Source of the DNA: Leptospirales bacterium | GTDB taxonomy: Bacteria; Spirochaetota; Leptospiria; Leptospirales; Leptonemataceae | Assembly: GCA_019694685.1 (NCBI GenBank) | Contig: JAIBBM010000021.1 | Span: 1 to 64,000 of the forward strand | Length of the DNA: 64,000 nt | Reading direction: 5' to 3' | Shown: positions 8,601 through 16,741 of the stretch, in pieces | How positions within the stretch are numbered: position 1 is the first letter of the stretch | Layout of the letters: every line of letters begins with the position of its first letter | Translations under genes and position numbers: made by a program | The notes under the pieces: model-generated | The model's input: only the letters and a program-made list of their open reading frames with translations | What the model was told of the DNA's origin: nothing | Database searches by the model: none

Positions 8601-8829
8601 TTATTTTTTGGAGAGCAGGTCTGCAATTCTGGTTCGATTGCGCTTTCGCGCTACGCCAGGAGCGTCGAGTCCGTCTTTGTCCCGCAAATCTGTTCTTGCA
8701 CCAAGTGATAGCAGCAATTTGACCGCTTCTATTTGATCGCATCTGACCGCGGATGATTCCGGATGCAACTGCAGCACAACTGCATATACTCAAAAAGAGC
8801 ACAGAGCTGGCCAGGCGAATTGAGTTCAT
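8601..8829 (-). pseudogene. Remnant of an ankyrin-repeat lipoprotein
   Basis: On the minus strand an ATG at 8829 opens a lipoprotein-like signal (MNSIRLASSVLFLSICSC). In a different frame, ending at a TAA at 8601-8603, a typical ankyrin repeat tail is readable: IEAVKLLLSLGARTDLRDKD, then GLDAPGVARKRN and ADLLSKK. Joining the two needs a frameshift near 8730-8790, and most of the expected repeats are missing, so this looks like an internally deleted, frameshifted gene. An intact ankyrin protein lies at 10328-11701. The rest of 8428-8904 holds nothing else that I can identify. Confidence 0.6.
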
Positions 8830-8904
8830 GAAGCATACGAGATCGAGATAAACCCTTGTGCAATCAAGAAATGTCATCCGCATTTCCTGCTTTCCTGATT
8901 CAAT

Positions 8905-9462
8905 ATGAGTTTGCGAACTGTTCCAGTGGAACGAGTTCCAGATCAACTGACGACCGAATACCATGAAAGGTTGATTAAGAAAACACGCGGGACGGGGACT
9001 TCGGTGGAAGGTGCGCGTCTGGGCATGTTGCTTCTGTGGCTTGCCGACGACATGCAAGATTCTGTCAATGCGGACCTGGAGGAGTTTGGAATCACGGAAA
9101 ACAAGCTTGGGATGTTGATCATACTCTACCTGGCAGCCAGCGAGTTTAATCGGAGCGTCACTCCGTCCGAACTTGCAGATCTTGTGGGCGTGGAGCGAGC
9201 ATCTGTGACCGGGATTCTAGACTGGCTCGAACAAAGAAAATTCATCGTCCGAAAGCCAGAGAGCAGTGATCGCAGGAAAATACACGTAACCATAAGCAAT
9301 TCCGGCAAAGCCCGGTTTCACAGAATTTTGAAAGGCTACTGGGAAGCATGCGATCGCATTTCGCGACATCTAACCGCGTCTGAGCAAGCAACGTTCGAGA
9401 AATTGACCACTAAACTGCTCAAAGGCATTAAAGTGGATCAGAAAAAGAAGAAAAAAACATAA
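8905..9462 (+). CDS. MarR-family transcriptional regulator
   Basis: A 185-residue DNA-binding protein. The winged helix-turn-helix spans about residues 75-150: TPSELADLVGVERASVTG is the recognition-helix region, followed by LEQRKFIVRKPESSDRRKIHV, the wing with the SDRR hallmark of MarR proteins. Helices before and after would form the dimer interface. The C-terminus ends in a lysine run. It lies 87 bases upstream of an O-methyltransferase gene preceded by a repeated TTAG...CTAA element, so it probably represses that gene in response to a small ligand. The ATG at 8905 has no clear ribosome site; the first 40 residues are less certain. Confidence 0.9.
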   Translation: MSLRTVPVERVPDQLTTEYHERLIKKTRGTGTSVEGARLGMLLLWLADDMQDSVNADLEEFGITENKLGMLIILYLAASEFNRSVTPSELADLVGVERASVTGILDWLEQRKFIVRKPESSDRRKIHVTISNSGKARFHRILKGYWEACDRISRHLTASEQATFEKLTTKLLKGIKVDQKKKKKT

Positions 9463-9503
9463 AAGACCACGCACCACCAGAAGGAATACTTCTTGCCAAA
9501 TCA

Positions 9504-9540
9504 TTAGGTAGGCTAATTATTAGGTATACTAACCATTAGG
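9504..9540. promoter_or_regulatory. Operator: two 13-base near-palindromes plus a half-site
   Basis: TTAGGTAGGCTAA (9504-9516) and TTAGGTATACTAA (9520-9532) repeat at a 16-base start-to-start spacing. A third half-site TTAGG (9536-9540) overlaps the ribosome-binding site AGGAG (9538-9542) of the methyltransferase gene. Each 13-mer has TTAG/CTAA arms, as expected for a dimeric MarR protein. A -35-like TTGCCA lies at 9493-9498, and TATACT (9525-9530) within the second copy resembles a -10. Binding here would cover promoter and ribosome site. Confidence 0.75.
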
Positions 9541-9549
9541 AGTGGGTGT

Positions 9550-10236
9550 ATGCCTGTTTTAAATGAAAGTCGGGTCATGTCCCGGTTGGATCAGAGAGTT
9601 ACGGAAACACTGTCGCGTTTGCATCGCGACGCGGAGGCAGACAAGTTCGTGTTCGCAAGGTCGATTCCGGCGGCACTTGGCGCAAAACTTCGGGGAAGAT
9701 CGGTATTTCAGGCTGTAGCACCACGATTGAAGGACGCTTACATGCCTGTTACTCCTCAGATGGGAGAGTTCTTGCACATAACTGCGCTTCAACTTCATGC
9801 AAAGACGATTGTAGAGTTTGGAAGTTCTTTTGGGATTTCAGCGATTTATCTTTCTTCCGCGTTGCCGCCAGGTGGGCGTTTCATTGGTAGCGAAATGGAA
9901 CCAAACAAAGTATCTCAGGCGCGGCGCAATCTGGAGAGTGCTGGACTTGCGGATGTAGCTGAAATTCGTCCTGGCGATGCGCTGGAAACACTGGCCAGGC
10001 CCATGGATCAGCCTATTGATCTGTTGTTCCTCGATGGCTGGAAAGATTTGTATGTGCCAATCCTGAAACTTCTAACGCCGCGACTCAGATCAGGTTCTGT
10101 TGTTCTTGCGGATAATATATACACTTTCAGGCGAGAGCTTGCAGAATTTGTTGCAACGGTGTCCAATCCGGACAACGGATTCGCGTCTATGACCTTGCCT
10201 TTCAAGAGCGGATTACAGTATTCAGTTCGCATCTGA
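9550..10236 (+). CDS. Class I SAM-dependent O-methyltransferase
   Basis: A 228-residue Rossmann-type methyltransferase of the O-methyltransferase/Methyltransf_24 group. The SAM-binding motif I is EFGSSFGISAIYLS (near residue 95), the acidic residue after strand 2 lies in GSEMEPNKV, motif III is RPGDALETL, and IDLLFLDGWKD (near 156) and GSVVLADN follow. The substrate is unknown; such enzymes often methylate small phenolic or carboxylate compounds. AGGAG seven bases before the ATG is a strong ribosome site. It is probably controlled by the MarR protein encoded upstream through the operator at 9504-9540, and it is followed by a strong terminator. Confidence 0.88.
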   Translation: MPVLNESRVMSRLDQRVTETLSRLHRDAEADKFVFARSIPAALGAKLRGRSVFQAVAPRLKDAYMPVTPQMGEFLHITALQLHAKTIVEFGSSFGISAIYLSSALPPGGRFIGSEMEPNKVSQARRNLESAGLADVAEIRPGDALETLARPMDQPIDLLFLDGWKDLYVPILKLLTPRLRSGSVVLADNIYTFRRELAEFVATVSNPDNGFASMTLPFKSGLQYSVRI

Positions 10237-10244
10237 GCCCATAG

Positions 10245-10277
10245 ATGCCGCATAACGTAATGCGGCATTGTTTTTTT
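10245..10277 (+). terminator. Rho-independent terminator after the methyltransferase gene
   Basis: A perfect 9-base stem ATGCCGCAT (10245-10253) and ATGCGGCAT (10260-10268) with a 6-base loop, followed by TG and seven T residues (10271-10277). It ends the MarR-methyltransferase unit and isolates it from the ankyrin gene. Confidence 0.92.
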
Positions 10278-10327
10278 GATTGCGCGAATGTTGCCGCGGT
10301 TTACACTGAAGCAGGAATGCTTCCAGG

Positions 10328-11701
10328 ATGACTATGCGAATCGTACTACTACTCTGTTTTCTCCTCACAGGCCTGGTGCAAGCCAGGGAGCCACTGACTC
10401 TCGATGATTTCTATACTCATCTGAGCTATGGCAATGTGAAACAGGTCCGCGAGTACATGCAGGCCCATCGAGTGGATGTAAATGCTCTGGCTGGACCAGG
10501 CGAATGCGAAGGATTGCCGCTGCTGCAATGTGCGGGGTCCGCCGGAGTCATGGAGATTCTTCTTCAAAACGGCGCGAGAATTGACCAGGTCACCAACGGG
10601 CAGACGGCCCTGGACCATGCTGCTTCTGAGAAGGACGGAGGAGAGGCGGCGCGCTTTCTCTTAAAGAAAGGTGCGAAGCCTTCCGGGCGGACACTGCATG
10701 CAGCCATCTGGTACGAAAACACAGAGCTCGCTTATGAACTGATTGATATGGGAGTGGATGTGAACTACCGGGACGCAGATCAGGGATACACTCCGCTCCT
10801 CATTGCATGCGAAAACGGAAGACCCTTGTCCTTGATTAAGAAACTCATAGAGCGCGGCGCAAAACTGGATGTTGTTACAAACGAAGGTTTTGCTGCTCTG
10901 CATTTTTTTCCGAGCAAGCGATCCACGGATCATCAAGGGGGAGCGGGAGACACCACGATTGGAGAAGAGGAACGTCTTGAAAAGACAACGTATCTTCTGT
11001 CAAAGGGCGCGAAGCTGGATGTGAAAACGAAAGAAGGATTCACGCCCCTTCACATCGCCGTGCAGTCTGGTGATGAAATCGCAATGTTGCTAATTGAAAA
11101 AGGTGCCAACATCCAGGCAGTGTCGAATACGGGCGCCACCATGTTGCAGCTTGCCGCGGGCGCAGGATCCGCCAGGCTCGTGAAATATTTTCTGGATCAC
11201 GGAGCAAACGTCCAGGCAAAGAACGGGGAAGGGTACACTGCCATTTTTTATGGGGCTCAAAGCGGGAGCGGAGAGGTAGTGAAGCTTCTTCTTGATAAGG
11301 GCGCTGTGTGCACGGATTACGGGAAGGATAGAAAGACTCCGCTCTTTCTCATCGCAATGTTTCCAACAGCAGAAGCGCACTATGAAACTCTGGAAGAGAA
11401 TCCGCAGGATTTTTATACGGCACTCACCCTGGTGTTGCAGAAAAGCGGTCCGGCGCTTATTCATTCTCCCGACATTTACGGCGAAACCCCATGGTTTCTT
11501 TTGAAAGGATGGATGTATCCACTGCCTGAAAAAATTCGGCTGTTTCTCAAATATGGAGCAAACAAAAATGCGCGCAACCCGAGCGGTCAAACCCTGCTCG
11601 ATGTGCTGCAGAATGAGCTTAGAGACGAAGAATCGAGTCTGGCAGACGGCGCACGTGAGAACATAGAGGAAAGCATTCGAGTGCTCAAGAATGGGCCGTA
11701 A
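10328..11701 (+). CDS. Exported ankyrin-repeat protein
   Basis: 457 residues. A Sec signal peptide (MRIVLLLCFLLTGLVQA) is followed by about ten ankyrin repeats filling residues 25-440. Recognisable units include GVMEILLQNGARIDQVTNGQ, GFTPLHIAVQSGDEIAMLLI and SARLVKYFLDHGANVQAKNG. Ankyrin arrays bind proteins; here the array would act in the periplasm or at the surface. The partner is unknown. The gene overlaps the next membrane protein gene by 11 bases, so the two are probably co-expressed. A decayed relative sits at 8601-8829. The first ATG or the one two codons later (10334) could be the start. Confidence 0.9.
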   Translation: MTMRIVLLLCFLLTGLVQAREPLTLDDFYTHLSYGNVKQVREYMQAHRVDVNALAGPGECEGLPLLQCAGSAGVMEILLQNGARIDQVTNGQTALDHAASEKDGGEAARFLLKKGAKPSGRTLHAAIWYENTELAYELIDMGVDVNYRDADQGYTPLLIACENGRPLSLIKKLIERGAKLDVVTNEGFAALHFFPSKRSTDHQGGAGDTTIGEEERLEKTTYLLSKGAKLDVKTKEGFTPLHIAVQSGDEIAMLLIEKGANIQAVSNTGATMLQLAAGAGSARLVKYFLDHGANVQAKNGEGYTAIFYGAQSGSGEVVKLLLDKGAVCTDYGKDRKTPLFLIAMFPTAEAHYETLEENPQDFYTALTLVLQKSGPALIHSPDIYGETPWFLLKGWMYPLPEKIRLFLKYGANKNARNPSGQTLLDVLQNELRDEESSLADGARENIEESIRVLKNGP

Positions 11702-12590
11702 CGCTTCGCCATGGTCCGTGAACCTGAACGAGCTTTCGTTTGATGCTGGAATCTTGTTCTGCACTGCTATCATACGATTTGCACTCTTCGGAGATCGACC
11801 GATTGCTGAGGCCCTGGCGTCGTGGCAGCTTGTTGTTGTTTACCTGTTGGTTTGTTTTGCTATACCGTCTTACATGGGTTATGTGCTCGGTCGATATGCA
11901 AAATTTACAGGCAGGTTTACGCAGAGACTGATCCTCACAATATTTTCTGTCGTTATTCTGACTATTTTCGTTTTTCTTACGCGAATCATGTTGCAGCTTC
12001 AAGATCAAAATCTGATGGGATTCCTGCTCTGTTCCGGGACTGGGCTGTTGCTGATGGGTTCGATCGCCGGGATCGTCACGATGGCAAATGCAGAAGATAC
12101 GGAAGTAGTCACCAATGCGTTTGAAAACCCCATACTTTCCATACTCGGCGTGACTGGTTCTGTGATTCTTCTTTTCTATCTGGGTATTTACAAACCCTTC
12201 GGGATTACTTTCGAAGGAGGGTTGGGGTTTCTAGAATTTCTGGCTGTGTTCGTTGGCTGCCCTTTCGCGGGCGTTCTCTTCATTCTAGTAGTCGGGCTTG
12301 CTGAAAACGCGGTCATGAAAGCGGGCGGCGGGGAGGTGCTTGAACGGATGCGCCATGTGCTCATTCCTCTTTTTATTGCAGTTTCACTTATGATCTTCAG
12401 TAACTTCGCAGGTCACTTCCTGGGACAGACCAGTCAATCAGTCGGAGGATCATCGCTTGCACGCATTTTACTTTTCACCTTTTCGGGGGTCCTTCCCTTT
12501 CGGATCGTACTTGTTTTCATGCCTCCTGTTCGAATCACAAACGTGATCATTGGCAGTGTGGTTTTGACGGCATCCTTTATCAGTGCGTAA
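11691..12590 (+). CDS. Polytopic membrane protein of unknown function
   Basis: 299 residues with about seven or eight hydrophobic segments (for example LILTIFSVVILTIFVFL near 80-100 and LLFYLGIYKPF near 160). I do not recognise a family. It has no lipobox or enzyme motif. Its start lies 11 bases inside the end of the ankyrin gene, which suggests translational coupling and a joint function with the exported ankyrin protein. It converges on the propeller lipoprotein gene at 12620 with a 29-base gap. Confidence 0.8.
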   Translation: MGRNASPWSVNLNELSFDAGILFCTAIIRFALFGDRPIAEALASWQLVVVYLLVCFAIPSYMGYVLGRYAKFTGRFTQRLILTIFSVVILTIFVFLTRIMLQLQDQNLMGFLLCSGTGLLLMGSIAGIVTMANAEDTEVVTNAFENPILSILGVTGSVILLFYLGIYKPFGITFEGGLGFLEFLAVFVGCPFAGVLFILVVGLAENAVMKAGGGEVLERMRHVLIPLFIAVSLMIFSNFAGHFLGQTSQSVGGSSLARILLFTFSGVLPFRIVLVFMPPVRITNVIIGSVVLTASFISA

Positions 12591-12619
12591 GGATTTCAAG
12601 AAACCAGGACGTTAGGCGA

Positions 12620-13828
12620 CTAATAGTGGTTCAAGTAGGAAGAAGTAAGCAATCCGGTGCAAAACGTGCCGACTGACCCTGTCGAAATTTCTGCAACATT
12701 GGTTGCGTCTCGCGGAATGGTGTAGATCTTCCCATTCGGTGCCATCACACCATCTTCATATTTGTTTGCCAGGCCGCCTGCGAAGTTATTTCCAATTGAA
12801 GTCATTTGCTTTGTGTTGGGATCAAACTCAAGTACGTTTGTATTGGGTGCATCGTAAGGGAACATGTAGATTTTCCCGTTAGGCGCCAGCGAACCATTCG
12901 AGTACCCTCCCACCAGAACCCCGGTCACTGCGGTTGCAGTTCTTTTTGTCGGATCAATTTCGTATATCGCTGTGTTTGTGTATGGAATGGTATAGATCAT
13001 TCCGTTAGGTGCAAGCACTCCACTTGTGAAAGAAAATGCTGGAAACGAAGGCCCGAACAGAACAGTGGATCCAGTAGCAGGATCGAGTTCCATCAATTGC
13101 GCGGGCCCTGCGTTTGAATATGGAATTCCGTACACTTTCCCGTTTGGCCCGAGCACGGAACCTATTTCATAAAAGCTTCCGCCTGTGACGGCTGCATTCT
13201 GATTCACCACGCGGTTGATTGGATCGATTTCGAGTACTGTGGTTACAGAGGAAGGCATCGCATAGATCTTTCCATTGGATGCAAGAACTCCTCCTTCCCA
13301 TTTTCCTGTGGCTCCGGATACAGTGCCGAATTGAACGGCAGTGCGCGCGATTGGATCAATTTCCAGAACGCTCGTCGCGTTGTACGGAATTCCATAGATC
13401 TTTCCGTTTTGAGCGAGTACCCCTCCGGTATACTGGTTGAGGCCGGCAATGCTCCCAAACTGCAGCAAGGTGCGGGTGTCCGGATCGATTTCAAGAACGG
13501 TGCCCGCGCTGCGCGGCATTCCGTAAATTTTTCCGTTTGCCGCGAGTACGCCGCCAGTCCATTTCGAAGTCGCAGCTCCCGGGCTGCCAAACGTAGTGAC
13601 AGACGCCGGAGCATTCGATCCCTTAAACATTTCGTACTGCAACATGGTCTGGACGTTCTTCCAGTTCGAAGCGGAGACAATTCGATCCGGTGGCGAAGAG
13701 CAGACGCTCGCATAGCCAGCGTTAAATAGGAGGAGGTTGAGAAAGCTTTTGGTTTCCACGCCATTCGCCGGCTGCTGGCAACTTGCCAGCACCAGAAGGC
13801 AAACAGAAATCGATTTATTCCTCTGCAT
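12620..13828 (-). CDS. Lipoprotein with seven-bladed beta-propeller repeats
   Basis: 402 residues. The signal ends in a lipobox (VLASC), so it is probably lipidated. The mature protein carries about seven tandem units of roughly 45 residues, each with the core GVLAxNGKIYxxPYxxxxVLEIDP, from about residue 95 to the end. The repetition also shows in the DNA. Such repeats suggest a seven-bladed propeller, used as a binding scaffold or in lactonase-like enzymes; no catalytic residues are evident. Its ATG (13828) overlaps the stop of the DUF3332 gene by one base (TGATG). A GTG one codon earlier is an alternative start. It is the last gene of the 16.7-12.6 kb operon. Confidence 0.85.
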   Translation of the reverse strand: MQRNKSISVCLLVLASCQQPANGVETKSFLNLLLFNAGYASVCSSPPDRIVSASNWKNVQTMLQYEMFKGSNAPASVTTFGSPGAATSKWTGGVLAANGKIYGMPRSAGTVLEIDPDTRTLLQFGSIAGLNQYTGGVLAQNGKIYGIPYNATSVLEIDPIARTAVQFGTVSGATGKWEGGVLASNGKIYAMPSSVTTVLEIDPINRVVNQNAAVTGGSFYEIGSVLGPNGKVYGIPYSNAGPAQLMELDPATGSTVLFGPSFPAFSFTSGVLAPNGMIYTIPYTNTAIYEIDPTKRTATAVTGVLVGGYSNGSLAPNGKIYMFPYDAPNTNVLEFDPNTKQMTSIGNNFAGGLANKYEDGVMAPNGKIYTIPRDATNVAEISTGSVGTFCTGLLTSSYLNHY

Positions 13829-14394
13829 CACATGGAGCCAGAGCGCGCCAATTCCACCTGATAAACTGCCGCAGGAACCGCAGCAGACTTTTCGCCTGCA
13901 CGAATGATTCGCAGATTTCCTCTGGTTTCTTCGCTAACGATTATTTTTTCAAACTGACCGTTGGACTGGCGATAAAGAACACCTGGTTCAGATTTGATGA
14001 GCCTCAGAGAATCCGTTTGCACACCATTCTTGAAAAGAGCAACGTCCAGAGTTTCGCCGAAGTTCCTATAGGTCATCACTGCAGTCTCTGATCCAGATGT
14101 AAGGGTGCGAGTGTATTCGCCTTTCTCGTTGTAGTTGAGTGCCACTGGATTGGATCCAGTCCAGAATTCTACGGAGTTAAATACGATGGCGTCTGCGAGG
14201 ATCGTGAACCCATAGACGAATGATAGCACCAGAAATACGATCCATCGGATCCATTTGTTTCCGATGCTTGTAATCAGCCCGTTCCATTTAGAAGTGAGAA
14301 CAAAACCGCCGTGGCAACCAATGCTTCCGCCTAAAATGCAGGCGGCCAGAGTGAGTGCGAGAAAGCGTCCCTTTATCTTGCCAAAGAAATTCAT
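13828..14394 (-). CDS. DUF3332 family protein
   Basis: 188 residues. The N-terminal signal-like helix leads to CHGGFVLTSKWNGLI, then a hydrophobic helix (IRWIVFLVLSFVYGFTILAD) and IVFNSVEFWTGSNP, which together are the family signature. The C-terminal part is beta-rich and hydrophilic. Function is unknown; members are envelope proteins. The ATG at 14394 is preceded by a strong GGAGG ribosome site and overlaps the upstream CPBP gene by four bases. The frame is open 60 codons further upstream inside that gene, but that part is not this family. Confidence 0.88.
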   Translation of the reverse strand: MNFFGKIKGRFLALTLAACILGGSIGCHGGFVLTSKWNGLITSIGNKWIRWIVFLVLSFVYGFTILADAIVFNSVEFWTGSNPVALNYNEKGEYTRTLTSGSETAVMTYRNFGETLDVALFKNGVQTDSLRLIKSEPGVLYRQSNGQFEKIIVSEETRGNLRIIRAGEKSAAVPAAVYQVELARSGSM

Positions 14395-15074
14395 AGATCC
14401 CTCCAGGCGACGTATGCAAATTCCGCCGCGTTGAGCGATAGGTGACAGAGCCAGGCCGCAGTCGTCGAGTGATTTCGTAAATAGATGAACGCAAACAATC
14501 CACCTGCCACAGCACCCGTGAGAATCATGTACCAGAATCCACCTGCCCAATGAATCAGCCCAAAAAAGAGGCAACTCCAGAGGACGCCGAACTCACCGCG
14601 TTCTTTCAGTCTCGGGAGAGCGTATCCCCGGAAGATTGTTTCTTCTACAAAGGGGGCAAACAGGACATTGGCCACGAAGAACACTGCTTTCATGGATCCA
14701 AGGGAGGAGATGAGACCACCTGCCGGAACATAGTCACCGATCGACCTTTGCAGCCAGGTATGCGCCGGAGATAAAAGCCGTACGTAAGCTGCCGCAAGGC
14801 CCAGGCCGGACACAATCGCGATCAGAGAGTCCGATTTTTGTGGCTTCTTCCATCCGAGATCTGTCCAGGTAAGGGAGTCTCGCCATTTGAGGTAGAGCAA
14901 CAGCAGAAGCCACAAAAGTTGTGCCAGAAGAATCATCAGAGGAACGGATTCCTGGATTGCGAATGCAGCGTCTCCTGGTTTGTCCCCCACTCTTATTACT
15001 TGATAAACTATAACTATTAAGATTGCCAGCGCAAACAAAAGTGCAGGCGAAAGAAGACGTAGAGTGAGTTTCAT
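14391..15074 (-). CDS. CPBP-family intramembrane metalloprotease
   Basis: 227 residues with about six to seven membrane helices. Motif 1 is EETIFRG (near 143), motif 2 is FGLIHW (near 171) and motif 3 is HLSLNAAEF (near 208-216). These are the Glu-Glu, His and His/Asn residues of the CAAX-prenyl-protease-2/Abi family. Bacterial members act on unknown membrane substrates, in some cases for bacteriocin immunity or protein maturation. The neighbouring operon genes (DUF3332, a propeller lipoprotein) are envelope proteins and may be related to its substrate, but this is speculation. It lies 33 bases after the CBS gene. Confidence 0.88.
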   Translation of the reverse strand: MKLTLRLLSPALLFALAILIVIVYQVIRVGDKPGDAAFAIQESVPLMILLAQLLWLLLLLYLKWRDSLTWTDLGWKKPQKSDSLIAIVSGLGLAAAYVRLLSPAHTWLQRSIGDYVPAGGLISSLGSMKAVFFVANVLFAPFVEETIFRGYALPRLKERGEFGVLWSCLFFGLIHWAGGFWYMILTGAVAGGLFAFIYLRNHSTTAAWLCHLSLNAAEFAYVAWRDL

Positions 15075-15107
15075 GCTATGGCCGTGTATACGTGATTCTT
15101 GATTTGC

Positions 15108-15569
15108 TCAGACAGAAGGACCAAGAATCACGGTGTAAGGATCTTCCCCTTCCGCAATTTGCAGACTGAATCCGGTCTCTTCGAAGATGCGATCCATTCC
15201 TTCCGCAAGCTTCTTGTAAAAGTCTCGAGTGGAAACAATTCCCACCGGCTTTTTTTCAAGATCCACGATAGGCAAATGGCGAAAGTGAGCGTCTCTGAGA
15301 AGCACAATGCATTCCGCAACAGAGGCGCCTTCGCGGGCTGTTTCAGGATTGGGAGTATAGATTTCCGTAATGGGCACATCTCCACCTCGACCTTCTGCGA
15401 GCACCTTGAGCGCCAGGTCTCTTTCCGTTACAATGCCGACTAACTTTCCAGAGTCAGTGATCAGCACCGCGCCGATGTCCTTTTCCTTCATGAGCCTGGC
15501 TGCGTCTGCCACAGTAGCGTTCCCTTCCAGGCACGCCAGATCCCGGATCATTACTTGCGTGATTCTCAT
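15108..15569 (-). CDS. Tandem CBS-domain protein
   Basis: 153 residues consisting of two CBS domains (about 8-60 and 73-128), with the core signatures DIGAVLITDSGKLVGIVTERD and FRHLPIVDLEKKPVGIVSTRD. Free-standing CBS pairs bind adenine nucleotides and regulate partners. The start at ATG 15569 has a strong GGAGGAG ribosome site and overlaps the trpC stop by four bases. The frame extends nine codons upstream, but the ribosome site decides for 15569. Confidence 0.92.
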   Translation of the reverse strand: MRITQVMIRDLACLEGNATVADAARLMKEKDIGAVLITDSGKLVGIVTERDLALKVLAEGRGGDVPITEIYTPNPETAREGASVAECIVLLRDAHFRHLPIVDLEKKPVGIVSTRDFYKKLAEGMDRIFEETGFSLQIAEGEDPYTVILGPSV

Positions 15570-16333
15570 CTGGCTCCTCCGAAGATTTCCTGCCATATAG
15601 AGGCCACATTCTGTGATTTCATAAATGCTGTGCCGATCAGCACCGAGTCCACAAACTCATCTACGGTTTTGAGTCCGTCTCTGGATTCCACGCCTGATTC
15701 GGCCACAATGACACATCCGGGAAGCTCGCGTCTCACTACAGGTGCGAGGCGCGGTGTCAGGCTAAGATCCATTTTTAGAGTGTCCAGGTCTCTGTGATTG
15801 ATTCCAATGATCGCGGATTTTACTCTCATCGCGATTTCGATTTCTTTTTCATTGTGAGTCTCCACAAGCGCGGGCAAGCCAAGAGAGTCTGCGTATGCAA
15901 TGTAATCTGCAAGCTGTGAGACTTCTAAAATGCGAACGATCAGTAAGACTGCATCTGCTCCAAGCACAGCTGAGTCTGCGATTTGTTTTTCATCAATGAC
16001 GAAGTCTTTTCTTAGCGCAGGAAGTCCGCTCTTCTTCGCCATAGCCACGTGCGCTGGATCCCCTTCAAAAAATTGTCTGTCCGTAAGTACGGAGAGAGCG
16101 GATGCACCCAGTCTCTGGTATTCGGTTGCGATCTTTTCTGGTTCGTAGGTTTCGCGCATTCTACCGGAGGAGGGGCTGGTTTTTTTGCACTCTGCGATGA
16201 CGCGCACGGAATCGCCGGGAGCACGTTTGACTGCGGCCAGGAAATGGCTCTCCACTCTGGCTGGCTGGATGGATTTGAGTGAGCGGATTTCCTCTCGCTT
16301 GGCCGCCACGATGCGGTCTAGCAGGCCCTGCAC
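15566..16333 (-). CDS. trpC: Indole-3-glycerol phosphate synthase
   Basis: 255-residue (beta/alpha)8-barrel enzyme closing the indole ring in tryptophan synthesis. Visible family blocks are VIAECKKTSPSSGRMRE (catalytic Lys of strand 2), LSVLTDRQFFEGD, ALRKDFVIDE (catalytic Lys), DAVLLIVRIL, VETHNEKE, IIGINHRDLDTLKMDL and VIVAESGVES. The start is GTG, one base after the STAS stop (TAACGTG). No other trp gene is in the window: trpC sits alone between a STAS and a CBS regulator gene, which is unusual. Confidence 0.95.
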   Translation of the reverse strand: MQGLLDRIVAAKREEIRSLKSIQPARVESHFLAAVKRAPGDSVRVIAECKKTSPSSGRMRETYEPEKIATEYQRLGASALSVLTDRQFFEGDPAHVAMAKKSGLPALRKDFVIDEKQIADSAVLGADAVLLIVRILEVSQLADYIAYADSLGLPALVETHNEKEIEIAMRVKSAIIGINHRDLDTLKMDLSLTPRLAPVVRRELPGCVIVAESGVESRDGLKTVDEFVDSVLIGTAFMKSQNVASIWQEIFGGAR

Positions 16334-16334
16334 G

Positions 16335-16661
16335 TTACTTCAGTGCGTCTGCTTCCGTTTCGCAAATGTCAAAGAGGCTGGTCAATTCGATGACATCAAA
16401 GATGCGTTTTACGGAAGGGCGGATGGAGCAAAGCTTCAGAGTGCCGTCTTTGGCATTCAATTTGCGCAATGTAGAAATGCATGCGCGGAATCCGGAGGAG
16501 CTCATGTACTCCACTTTTTCCATATTCAGGACCAGATGCTTCTGGTTGTCCGTTTCAATGATACGGTTGAGTTCTTCTTCTACGTCGTTGGCGACGGAAA
16601 CGTCCAGACGGCCTTCGAGATAGACAACCATCTTGTCCCCGACTTTTTTTGTATTGAGCAT
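16335..16661 (-). CDS. STAS-domain anti-sigma factor antagonist
   Basis: 108-residue single STAS domain. VEYMSSSGFRACIS (near 50-62) contains the serine that RsbW-type kinases phosphorylate and SpoIIE-type phosphatases restore. It would act in a partner-switching relay. Possible partners in this window are the SpoIIE phosphatases (4250-6775, 57090-58469) and the RsbW-like ATPase domain (47060-48916); the pairing is not shown by the sequence. It heads the six-gene operon running down to 12620 and is divergent from polA. Confidence 0.92.
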   Translation of the reverse strand: MLNTKKVGDKMVVYLEGRLDVSVANDVEEELNRIIETDNQKHLVLNMEKVEYMSSSGFRACISTLRKLNAKDGTLKLCSIRPSVKRIFDVIELTSLFDICETEADALK

Positions 16662-16741
16662 TCAGGGCACCTCTAAACAGTACTCGGGGCACCTTGCATT
16701 GCCAGGCCCGCCCTGTCAAGCATCCTGATAGCCAGGAAAAG

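Noticed and set aside
8473..9057. A 194-codon minus-strand frame before the MarR gene
   Set aside because: It runs antisense into the MarR gene and only its middle (from 8829) makes biological sense, as the signal peptide of the ankyrin remnant.
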